DNA of 64,000 nucleotides from assembly GCA_017450485.1 (NCBI GenBank), contig JAFSTN010000044.1, forward strand, positions 1 through 64,000, in the 5' to 3' direction. A program made the translations under genes and the position numbers. Source of the stretch: Lachnospiraceae bacterium (GTDB lineage: Bacteria > Bacillota > Clostridia > Lachnospirales > Lachnospiraceae). Below the pieces are notes generated by a model. The model saw only the letters and a program-made list of their open reading frames with translations. It ran no database searches and was not told the origin of the DNA. Positions 27,714 to 36,035 of this stretch are shown here, piece by piece (position 1 is the first letter of the stretch; each line of letters begins with the position of its first letter).

Positions 27714-28760
27714 TTATGACTGCTTCCACGCATACAACAGGCCCAATTCCGGTTCCAGCTGTTTTTTTGCTGACATATATGAAAAACCGTTATCATCTAA
27801 TAATTCTATCAATCTGTCACTTGATTTATAATGCCATTCCATCATTATCAGAGAAAATGCCCTGATCATACCTGTTGAAGATAAATCCTCCATAATATTG
27901 AATTCCTCACCTTCACAATCAAGCTTCAGAATATAATCAACATCGGAGTGTCTGTTTATTATCTCCTCAAAAACCTCAGAGCTCTTTTTTATCTCAACGG
28001 TTTCACAGGCGATTGTCTCACTGCTTAACATCCCCATTTTTTTATAGTTTCCCATCGCAGTATTGTTGGCTGATCTTACTGTGCTTAATCCACAGGAAAT
28101 CTTCGTATCATATTGAGTATCAATCATCTCGTTGTGCCCACTAAGGCCAAACATAAATGTTTTCACTTTTTTACCGCATTTATTGATATTTATATTCCTG
28201 ACAGCCGAATTATATGTAGGGCAAAATGGTTCAAAGCCATATACAAACTCAACATTGGGGTTACTGGCAAAGTATACGGTCGCATCTCCCACATTCATTC
28301 CAACATCAAAAACTATCTCTTTTCTCCCGGAAGCCAATTTGTGCTTATAACATTCATATACCAGCGTATCAACGCTGTTAACAAATTCATCTTTTGAGGA
28401 CACTACAATATTGATTCCGCTATGGCACAAATGGATTCCGGCTTCTTCATCAACCGTAATCCTCTCGACTTTTGAATAATCTCCCCAGTAAGAAATGCCT
28501 AACAGAATATCTTCTTTCTTAATCCCAGCATCATAAAGATCGTGCAGTATGCTCCTGCATATATCAATATCCGAAACCATGATCAGCACCTTATTTCCAG
28601 TCTTCAGATCATGGATATCAGAACATACCTCTACTCCGTCTATATCTTCTCCCTTGCCCCGGCCTTTATCAAAATACTGGACTACATCAAATTTATCCTT
28701 CACCTCTTCCTTGTGTTTCTCAAAAAAACTTCCCAATCCATACACAATCACTTTTTCCAT
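27714..28760 (-). CDS. FkbM-family methyltransferase with N-terminal Rossmann-like module
   Basis: A 348-residue protein. Residues 1-115 contain a Rossmann-like module starting VIVYGLGSFFEKHKEE. The rest is an FkbM methyltransferase: EIVFDVGMNVGDATVYFASN (SAM loop), VYGFEPFCPTY and LKLDCEGEEFNIMEDL. FkbM enzymes O-methylate sugars or polyketides. GGGAGACCAGCT precedes the ATG. It lies within the glycan operon; its end is 18 bp from the radical SAM start. Confidence 0.9.
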   Translation of the reverse strand: MEKVIVYGLGSFFEKHKEEVKDKFDVVQYFDKGRGKGEDIDGVEVCSDIHDLKTGNKVLIMVSDIDICRSILHDLYDAGIKKEDILLGISYWGDYSKVERITVDEEAGIHLCHSGINIVVSSKDEFVNSVDTLVYECYKHKLASGRKEIVFDVGMNVGDATVYFASNPNVEFVYGFEPFCPTYNSAVRNININKCGKKVKTFMFGLSGHNEMIDTQYDTKISCGLSTVRSANNTAMGNYKKMGMLSSETIACETVEIKKSSEVFEEIINRHSDVDYILKLDCEGEEFNIMEDLSSTGMIRAFSLIMMEWHYKSSDRLIELLDDNGFSYMSAKKQLEPELGLLYAWKQS

Positions 28761-28787
28761 AGCTGGTCTCCCTTTATCTTATCCGTT

Positions 28788-29675
28788 TCATTCATATATA
28801 TGTACCACCTCTCCGGACAACAGGAGTTCAAACACATCATAGTACTGGTACCTTCTGGACGCGATTCGGTTTACGTGTTGCCAGAGTTTCGTATCTGTTT
28901 CATCCGTGGCGATATCCACATATTCCAATCCATTTCCCTTTATATTCATAGAAATAAAGCATATTTTTTTTTCATAAGGTAATTCGGAAAAACACTTGGC
29001 AAACTCTGCATCTTCAGTATATGCCATTATAAAAAGATTATCCCAATTAACACGTTTCCTTCTTTTATCCCAATCCGCCTTGGCCTCTTCAAATGAATTA
29101 CTATGATTAAAGTGCAGTTTCACACCCCCACAATCGCCAACCGGATAAACCTTTTGTGAATTCGGATCTTCAGTAAACCCGGATTCCTTTATATCCATTG
29201 CCAGATATGTTTTCAAATCCCTCAAAAGGGTCAGAAAATCATCCGGTTCCAAAAACATATTAATAAAAGGCGACGCAAAAGGCAGCGCCAGGCTGTGATA
29301 AGTAATCCCGCCCCAGCAATTTAACGAAATAATAGATGGTATATCCCGCTTAATACTCATATATTTATCAACCTCAAATCCGGTCAAACCTATAACACTG
29401 TATGGTATAACCTGATGATCAGCATATCCCATTTCACATATTTCGTTTTGTATCTCTAAAAGGACTGCGCCGTCGGCAAAAACAATAAAAAAATCTGCCT
29501 GTATATCCCCAAGCTGTTCCTTTTTTATAAACCTGTACCCTCCAGTTTTTGAATAAAAGCTATCTCCGGAAGTAATACCTATTACTTCAAAACGTCCTCT
29601 TTGTTCAAAATATCTTATTTGAATCAGCGTTTTTTCAAACTGAATACCCGTTCCCCACAAAATGCACTTAAGCAT
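28788..29675 (-). CDS. DUF1919-type exopolysaccharide protein with Rossmann-like module
   Basis: A 295-residue protein. It begins with the same sort of module (CILWGTGIQFEKTLIQIRYF). Residues about 115-290 match the DUF1919 pattern (NCWGGITYHSLALPFASPFI, DFLTLLRDLKTYL, YPVGDCGGVKLHF, RRKRVNWDN), a family found in capsule and exopolysaccharide clusters and suspected to be a glycosyl- or phosphotransferase. GAGGTTAGAT precedes the ATG. Confidence 0.85.
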   Translation of the reverse strand: MLKCILWGTGIQFEKTLIQIRYFEQRGRFEVIGITSGDSFYSKTGGYRFIKKEQLGDIQADFFIVFADGAVLLEIQNEICEMGYADHQVIPYSVIGLTGFEVDKYMSIKRDIPSIISLNCWGGITYHSLALPFASPFINMFLEPDDFLTLLRDLKTYLAMDIKESGFTEDPNSQKVYPVGDCGGVKLHFNHSNSFEEAKADWDKRRKRVNWDNLFIMAYTEDAEFAKCFSELPYEKKICFISMNIKGNGLEYVDIATDETDTKLWQHVNRIASRRYQYYDVFELLLSGEVVHIYE

Positions 29676-29684
29676 ATCTAACCT

Positions 29685-31070
29685 CTATATTCTCGCAAGT
29701 ATTTTTTCATCAACTATACTTTTTATTGCCTTTTCTGAAAAATACATATCAAATATATCTCTGGCCTCGTCAGCTTTACTAAGCATAGCTTCATCTTCTG
29801 TTACAATGTTTTGCATATATGAAGCCAACATCTCGGAGTTCTCATTAGCGAATACATATCCCCCTTTATTATTCTCCATAAAACGCGACTGCCCAACTCC
29901 GTCTGAAATAATACATGGAATTCTGTGTTGAAATGCCTGTGTCACAACAATAGGATCCGAATCCTCTCGCGACGGGCACAAAAGAACATCAACCTCATTA
30001 TAGAGCTGTTCCAATTCAATTTGTGATAATTCTTCTATATATACTAAGTCATTGCCGTCTTCTCGAACTGCATTCCAATCTATTTCTAATTCACCCATAT
30101 CTAATCCCACGACAATAAACTTCATATACTGTTTCACTTGTTGTGGAATAAATTTCAGGGCATTCACAAAAACATCCTGGCCTTTTCTGCGCGATACGCT
30201 CCCCGCCAAAAGAAAAACTGTTTTTTCATGACCGATTTTCGTTGTCTGCACACAGAGATCTTTATCCGGCAAATAATAGAGCATTCTCTCGGTATGTCTT
30301 TGCGGATAATACTTTTTAAACATTGCATCCGATTTATCTCCCTCCAGTAAATAGAAATAATTGGATTTATCTTCGGGTAGTATATGTTTTTTGAAATATT
30401 TATCGTATGACTCATGTATCCAAAAGAATACCGGTTTCATATAATCAATCGTAACATTTGCAAAGCGTCCCACTGCAATCGTGCCAAACACAACCGCATC
30501 AAATGCTTCTAAGAAATTCCTAAACCTTCTCGAAGTCTCATATATCCCCAGATTATCGATATAAACTATACCTTCAATATCCAAGTCCTCTTCAAGCGTG
30601 CCATTTCTTAGTGCCCCAAAAACAACATCGTACCCTTCCTTTATTAACAGCTTTGACAGATGCATTGAAGCAACAGGTACTCCGGTTCTAGAAAAGTCAT
30701 GGGAACAAAGAAAGATTCTTTTTTTCGGGCTTGAATTAATCCATGATTCGCTATCTATAATCTCCCCTCTGTTGTGCAAATTGAGCGGCAGGTTTAATAT
30801 ATCCGCCAATTCATAGTACTGTATCACTCGTTCTTTGGGCATTCCCAGTCCAATTATCTGTTCCGCAATATACTCGCCCCGAAAAACCATTATTACAACA
30901 TAATCCATTTCCGCATAATCAATATCATCCGGAGACTTCACAGGTCTTTCATTAAATAAATGTCCCCATTTAAGGCTGTTATTGTCTAAATAGTATGCGA
31001 TCATTTCTTTAGGAATACATGAACTGTATATGCTACTGTATTCTCCTGTCCCAAATATGGCAATCCGCAT
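29685..31070 (-). CDS. Family 4 glycosyltransferase with Rossmann-like module
   Basis: A 461-residue protein. Residues 1-100 are a module of the same kind (RIAIFGTGEYSSIYSSC, YLDNNSLKWG). The remainder is a GT-B glycosyltransferase: FLCSHDFSRTGVPVASMHLS, then VFLLAGSVSRRKGQDVFVNA and the nucleotide-sugar binding CPSREDSDPIVVTQAFQ. The ATG at 31070 is selected because AAAGGA lies 7 bp upstream; upstream alternative starts exist to 31088. It follows the WbsX gene by 25 bp in the glycan operon. Confidence 0.88.
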   Translation of the reverse strand: MRIAIFGTGEYSSIYSSCIPKEMIAYYLDNNSLKWGHLFNERPVKSPDDIDYAEMDYVVIMVFRGEYIAEQIIGLGMPKERVIQYYELADILNLPLNLHNRGEIIDSESWINSSPKKRIFLCSHDFSRTGVPVASMHLSKLLIKEGYDVVFGALRNGTLEEDLDIEGIVYIDNLGIYETSRRFRNFLEAFDAVVFGTIAVGRFANVTIDYMKPVFFWIHESYDKYFKKHILPEDKSNYFYLLEGDKSDAMFKKYYPQRHTERMLYYLPDKDLCVQTTKIGHEKTVFLLAGSVSRRKGQDVFVNALKFIPQQVKQYMKFIVVGLDMGELEIDWNAVREDGNDLVYIEELSQIELEQLYNEVDVLLCPSREDSDPIVVTQAFQHRIPCIISDGVGQSRFMENNKGGYVFANENSEMLASYMQNIVTEDEAMLSKADEARDIFDMYFSEKAIKSIVDEKILARI

Positions 31071-31095
31071 ATTCATTCCTTTCATCAAAAAACAA

Positions 31096-32637
31096 TCACT
31101 TGATCAGTTTCGAATTATAAACATGATCAATCACATATCCTAAAGATACAACTTTGCAATCATTATTTTGCTTAAGCAGTCTCACGATCGAATCGTAATC
31201 GTATGTAGGAGTAACAACTATAATATCTGCTTTGGGAAAAGCGTCTACAGGACTGTATATGGGAAAATCCATCCTTATAGTGTCCGCTTTCCCATCTATT
31301 CCAAACGCTACTCTTTCTATAGAGATATCGGCAAGCAAATGTCGACCCAGCATTCCCAATCCATATACAGCAATCGAAGAATAATTGTTTTCCTCAAAAA
31401 AAACATCTAATGAAAGATCGTTTTCTTTCAAAACCATCCACTTATCAAACAGTCTCCAATATGCGTCATATTGCTCAAGCTTTTTAATATAAATCTCCAG
31501 TTGATCATTTGAAGCGTTGTCAACAGGCTCACAATCGCCTTTTGCATCATCTATGGTTTCAATAGCTTTTTTCACTGCTTCTAAAAATGCATAGCCATAT
31601 TTTTTATCCGGTTCGAGATACATCCCCTCTCCCCACTCATTCCATGCATTTATAAACAAATAATCACTGTTTGCATTTTTACTTGCCGCAAGAGATTCTC
31701 TTAAATAATCTTCGAACATCTCAGGTGTACATCCGTCTAAAACCATCCCCCCTTTTCCTCGACGGGGTGTATCATCATATCCGGATATTATGCCTCTAAA
31801 TACATTTTCACCAAGTGTAACTCCTGAAGATAAACACCTTTTATAGACAGTCTCATAATCAGCTTTCATACTGATCCCGTATGAAGCACCTGAGTAGTCA
31901 CTTTTCAACATTCTACGTATAGAGAATCCGGGCTCCGAAATCAATTCCCCATCACAATTCTGGTTTTTTCTATTTGTAGAGATAAAGTATACGCCCTTTA
32001 GACCCTCACTTATGGCCAGTTTTTGCCAACACTCCACCATTTCATTCAAACAATAAATACTATTCGCCATATAAATAATAAAGACCGGCTTATCGTCTAT
32101 CCGAATGTATCGCTTATCTTTAAAAAACGGTAACAAATAATAAAAATGATCTTCCCATTCCTTTCGTCCGCCGTAATCCTGTAACAGCAGCACTCCATCT
32201 TCATCATCGTTCTGCTTTTGCGGTTCTATGAGATCATTCCATGAATTCCTGTCGTCTGATAACTTACTCCAGGTTCTTGTCCAACTCTCGTTTGCCCACG
32301 AAAAACAGAATGGCATATCTATTTTTTCCCACTTCAGAAGATTCTCGGCGGGCTTCTCAAGAATCTTTTTCCCGTTTTTAAAGTAATAATGATAAAAGCA
32401 TTGCCCAAATATGCCATACTTATGCATTAAGTCAGCCTGCCATTGCATCGTCTCCTTTTCAAGTAAATCATAATAATTATCATTCAGCGGCTCTTTGGGT
32501 TGTACATGGCCGGAATACAGAGGCTCAGCGCTCTTCACGGCAGTCCATTCCGTATATCCCTCTCCCCACCACAGATCGTTTTCTTTTACTCTATGAAATT
32601 GTGGCAAATACATTGTGATAATCTTAGGTATACTCAT
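31096..32637 (-). CDS. WbsX-type (GH99-like) protein with C-terminal Rossmann-like module
   Basis: A 513-residue protein. Residues 1-365 match the Glyco_tran_WbsX family, related to glycoside hydrolase family 99: YLPQFHRVKENDLWWGEGYT, CFSWANESWTRTW and FINAWNEWGEGMYLEPD. WbsX proteins occur in O-antigen and rhamnan-type clusters; whether they cleave or make linkages is not settled. The last 120 residues have AVYGLGMLGRHLLADI, the module found N-terminally in the next five genes. The start has little ribosome-site support. Confidence 0.9.
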   Translation of the reverse strand: MSIPKIITMYLPQFHRVKENDLWWGEGYTEWTAVKSAEPLYSGHVQPKEPLNDNYYDLLEKETMQWQADLMHKYGIFGQCFYHYYFKNGKKILEKPAENLLKWEKIDMPFCFSWANESWTRTWSKLSDDRNSWNDLIEPQKQNDDEDGVLLLQDYGGRKEWEDHFYYLLPFFKDKRYIRIDDKPVFIIYMANSIYCLNEMVECWQKLAISEGLKGVYFISTNRKNQNCDGELISEPGFSIRRMLKSDYSGASYGISMKADYETVYKRCLSSGVTLGENVFRGIISGYDDTPRRGKGGMVLDGCTPEMFEDYLRESLAASKNANSDYLFINAWNEWGEGMYLEPDKKYGYAFLEAVKKAIETIDDAKGDCEPVDNASNDQLEIYIKKLEQYDAYWRLFDKWMVLKENDLSLDVFFEENNYSSIAVYGLGMLGRHLLADISIERVAFGIDGKADTIRMDFPIYSPVDAFPKADIIVVTPTYDYDSIVRLLKQNNDCKVVSLGYVIDHVYNSKLIK

Positions 32638-32687
32638 ATTTATTCATTTAAACAGAACCGGCATAACATTTGCCATTCTGCTCTCCT

Positions 32688-34229
32688 TCACTTTATTCCC
32701 ACTGCTTCCAGTACTCGCTCGCAGTTTTTATCATCCTGGAATTCGTTCATCAGCCGGCTCATCCTGCGACGTCTGTCTGCACATCCATCATTACCTTCAT
32801 ACACTTCCTTTATAAAACTCTCAAACTCATCATATGAGTATACACACACACCAGGAAGATACTCTTCAATCGGATTCAAAACAAATCCTATAGACTTTTC
32901 ATATGCCTCTTTATCCTCGAGCATGAACGCTATCGGCTTATCAGTCAGAGCATAGTCCATCGCTACAGACGAATAATCACTGACCAGAGCATCCGAATAT
33001 GCAAAGAGTTGATTGATATGAATCCTTCTGTCTGCCAGAAGTTGATTTTTCAGGATATGAATATTCCGATATTTACCATTGAAGTTTATATTCTCTTCCT
33101 GTTCAGGATGAAGCTTAACGACTAAAACCATTCTGAATCTTTCCAAAAGAGCATTGAGCTTATCCAGATCTGAATAACTATTCACAACGGATAATCCTGT
33201 TTCGGTATGTAATGTATCATTATCGGTTATAGATCCCCTCCCTGTTTTTCTGACTGTCGGAAGCCAGAATATGTATTTCTCTGCTCGAGGTATTCCCAAA
33301 GATTCCCATTCTCGAGGTGATACAGGATGATACACCCAGTCCTGTTTTGGCAATCCTGTAATAAGGAGCTGTTCTTCTTTTAGCCGGAATATCTCTTTAT
33401 GAATCTGCTTGTACAGATTGCCGGCCACCGTCATATAGTCATATTGAAAAGAACAGTCTTCGTAGATATTCCTCCCCTTAAACCCATGACCATGCCATAA
33501 CTGAATCCTGACCTGACCTTCGCGCGGCAAACGGACAAAACTACAGTGCTCTGTGAAGAAAAAGTATTTACTCAAGCATATTGCTTCATAGTATGCATCA
33601 CGCTCGTTCTTTTTTTTCGAATGGCACCACTCATCATCCAAGAATCTGACGTTGGGAATGCTGTTATAATCATTACATTTAGTGGGATCGGCGACTATCC
33701 ATATCAGTTCATAGCGCTCGTTGTATCCTTTTTCCAACATATAGTCAAATAGAGCTTTCGCATTATCCGTAAAATCAGAATAAGGATAGTCTGCTGCAAC
33801 TCTCATCCCGCTTCGAAAAACAATAGCATCTCTAAGAGGTGTAGCTTTATATTCATCCAAGTACTCATGATAATATGCGGTATCTATATCCTCGAAATAG
33901 TAGACATCTTTAGTTATCGGATACGGAAGATTATCCAGGTTTTCCTTCTTCTTCCAGTAATACTCACTGGTGATAAGGATCACATATTCATTTGGATCAA
34001 GATTCTGCAGATAATCTACAGGAACCACCTTGTATTGATGAGTATCGTCCACTTCACATGTGCCAAAATTTCTCTCAACATCATCAATAATCAATTCAAT
34101 ACGGGCCAGAACAACGTCTCCAAACTGTTCTGCCATCTGCTTCAAATAGCTTTTGACCATCGTATAGATCACTATTCTGCGTCCGCCTATAGAATCTATA
34201 ATAGATTGTGTAAGTTTCTGTAATCCCAT
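32688..34229 (-). CDS. CDP-glycerol/ribitol phosphotransferase (TagF/TagB-like)
   Basis: A 513-residue protein of the CDP-glycerol glycerophosphotransferase family, which adds polyol-phosphate from a CDP donor to teichoic-acid or capsule chains on the inner membrane face. Key pieces are IQLWHGHGFKGRN, ITGLPKQDW, LPTVRKTGRG, VKLHPEQEE and DALVSDYSSVAMDYAL. It starts directly after the SDR gene stop (TAGATG), with AGGAAAG upstream. Together with the two genes before it this suggests a polyol-phosphate polymer. Confidence 0.92.
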   Translation of the reverse strand: MGLQKLTQSIIDSIGGRRIVIYTMVKSYLKQMAEQFGDVVLARIELIIDDVERNFGTCEVDDTHQYKVVPVDYLQNLDPNEYVILITSEYYWKKKENLDNLPYPITKDVYYFEDIDTAYYHEYLDEYKATPLRDAIVFRSGMRVAADYPYSDFTDNAKALFDYMLEKGYNERYELIWIVADPTKCNDYNSIPNVRFLDDEWCHSKKKNERDAYYEAICLSKYFFFTEHCSFVRLPREGQVRIQLWHGHGFKGRNIYEDCSFQYDYMTVAGNLYKQIHKEIFRLKEEQLLITGLPKQDWVYHPVSPREWESLGIPRAEKYIFWLPTVRKTGRGSITDNDTLHTETGLSVVNSYSDLDKLNALLERFRMVLVVKLHPEQEENINFNGKYRNIHILKNQLLADRRIHINQLFAYSDALVSDYSSVAMDYALTDKPIAFMLEDKEAYEKSIGFVLNPIEEYLPGVCVYSYDEFESFIKEVYEGNDGCADRRRRMSRLMNEFQDDKNCERVLEAVGIK

Positions 34230-35264
34230 CTACTTTCCTGCCATTCTTACAAACATCTCCGATAGACCATATCTGGGTTCCCATCCCATCTGCCGGATCT
34301 TGGTAGTATCCATGTTAATGTGTAATGTAGGTGCGTATCCTAGGGAAGATGCGTTAGCATCTATCTCAAATCGGACCCGGTTTGATCCATTTCCAAGTGA
34401 ATCTATGGCTATCTGTCCCATATCTGCGATCGAACAGTATGTCGATTCATTAGCTACATTATAGATATTACCTTTACACATATCAGGATTAAGCATAGCC
34501 ATCAATATTGCACGTGCAGCATCGGCCGTATATAGATAGTTCCTTCTGGTCTCACCTTTAGTCTTGAGGATTATATCATCACCCGCGCAGGCATTGCGCA
34601 TCATCTCTGCAAATACTCTTTTATCATTCTCTTCCACACCCGGGCCAAATGTCTGAGTAAGCCTGAGAATACATGTAGGCACTCCATATTCCTCTGCATA
34701 ATCTATGCATAGATTCTCTGCCGCTATCTTTCCGATAGAATACGAGTTCCTTACGATATCACTTCGTGTTTCCAGAATTTGATCCTCAGGTATCTTGATA
34801 TCGGTCTGTGGAACACCATAAACTTCCATTGTAGAGAGAAATATCAGACCTTTGGCTTTCTTAACCAATGCCAGTTTCAGCATATTGGAAGTGCCTGATA
34901 TAATTGATTCCTGCACTTCAACAGGATGTTTTATGAAGCTTTGACTATCGGTTATGCTGGCAGCATGGATGATATAATCAATCTCGCCTGTAACAGAGTA
35001 TAGCCTGGTTATATCCGATTCAATAACCGTTATCTTTTCAATCGGAAGCTTAGCCCGTGCTTTTTCTTGATTTCTGACCTGTGCAATTACACTTATGTTT
35101 AATCCCAATACGGTATTGGCTTGAACCAGAGTATGCACAATAAGCGTTCCCAATAGTCCCGTAGCACCGGTCACGAGTACACACCGTCCATCCAGCTCAT
35201 TCCACGGGATGAAAGATGAATTCAGGATTTCTTTTATATCCTCTTCGAAATACTTATTGTTCAT
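34230..35264 (-). CDS. NAD-dependent epimerase/reductase of the extended SDR family
   Basis: A 344-residue protein. The cofactor site is VLVTGATGLLGTLIV near residue 29; FLSTMEVYG and the YSIGK pair follow, with RLTQTFGPGV later. It lies between an IspD/TarI-like cytidylyltransferase and a CDP-polyol transferase, so a role in making the activated polyol or sugar is plausible but unproven. The ATG is 2 bp after the stop of the cytidylyltransferase gene; a GTG at 35270 is the alternative. Confidence 0.9.
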   Translation of the reverse strand: MNNKYFEEDIKEILNSSFIPWNELDGRCVLVTGATGLLGTLIVHTLVQANTVLGLNISVIAQVRNQEKARAKLPIEKITVIESDITRLYSVTGEIDYIIHAASITDSQSFIKHPVEVQESIISGTSNMLKLALVKKAKGLIFLSTMEVYGVPQTDIKIPEDQILETRSDIVRNSYSIGKIAAENLCIDYAEEYGVPTCILRLTQTFGPGVEENDKRVFAEMMRNACAGDDIILKTKGETRRNYLYTADAARAILMAMLNPDMCKGNIYNVANESTYCSIADMGQIAIDSLGNGSNRVRFEIDANASSLGYAPTLHINMDTTKIRQMGWEPRYGLSEMFVRMAGK

Positions 35265-35266
35265 AA

Positions 35267-36031
35267 TCACGTCTTGATTTCTGATGATCTGAGGAATTGT
35301 TCGTCCTCTTCCGCTTCATAGAATGCTCTGCACAGATAGTAATCCATTTGAGTAGTGATTTTGATATTTTCTGCGGGACCATCTACCAGATTCAATGAAT
35401 ATCCATAGTGTTGCATCAGTGTACAACTATCGATATAGTCATGTTTGCCTTCTTCAATAGCCTTTTCATGAGCGTTTAAGATATCACGCAGATAAAAACT
35501 CTGCGGTGCCTTAGCTACTCTGGAATCCTTTCTTTCAGGCACTTTCACTATTTTGTTTCCATCAGTTTCCAGGATAGTTTCTGTTACTCCTCCAGTGGTA
35601 ATTGCACTGCCAAACTGTCTCACGCTCTCAATGTTATCCGAGATAAGCTGAGCATTGATCATAGGACGTACACCATCATGGATTAAGACTATAGTGTCTT
35701 CTGATTTATTCCCATCTTTTTCGTCGAAGTGTTCGGATGAAATCTCTTTAGCAGCTACCAGACCTTTATATATGGAATCCTGTCCTGTCTCTCCTCCGGG
35801 TACGATCTTTATTACTTTTTGGATACGATACTCATCAAGTAATTCTTTCAGATAGCTTATGCCTTCCTCTATACATACAACAACTATGGCATCGATTTCA
35901 TCATGCCTTTCAAAATGTTCAAGCGTACGTATTATGATCGGTTTCTGATAGAGTTCCAGAAACTGTTTCGGCTTATCAACGCTATTCATACGCTTACCGG
36001 CACCACCGGCAAAGATTACAGCTATTGTCAT
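35267..36031 (-). CDS. IspD/TarI-like cytidylyltransferase
   Basis: A 254-residue protein of the IspD/TarI family, which joins CTP to a sugar-alcohol phosphate. The N-terminal loop is IFAGGAGKRMNSVDKPKQFL, with GGETGQDSIYKGL, LIHDGVRPMI and APQSF downstream. IspD works in isoprenoid synthesis and TarI makes CDP-ribitol for teichoic acid; the position before an SDR and a CDP-polyol transferase favours a TarI-like role. The ATG at 36031 overlaps the end of the preceding gene; a TTG at 36049 is possible. Confidence 0.88.
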   Translation of the reverse strand: MTIAVIFAGGAGKRMNSVDKPKQFLELYQKPIIIRTLEHFERHDEIDAIVVVCIEEGISYLKELLDEYRIQKVIKIVPGGETGQDSIYKGLVAAKEISSEHFDEKDGNKSEDTIVLIHDGVRPMINAQLISDNIESVRQFGSAITTGGVTETILETDGNKIVKVPERKDSRVAKAPQSFYLRDILNAHEKAIEEGKHDYIDSCTLMQHYGYSLNLVDGPAENIKITTQMDYYLCRAFYEAEEDEQFLRSSEIKT

Positions 36032-36035
36032 GTTT

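Noticed and set aside
35267-36031. Assignment of this gene as isoprenoid IspD
   Set aside because: No isoprenoid genes are nearby, whereas an SDR and a CDP-polyol transferase follow directly; a TarI-like role is at least as likely, so no symbol is given.
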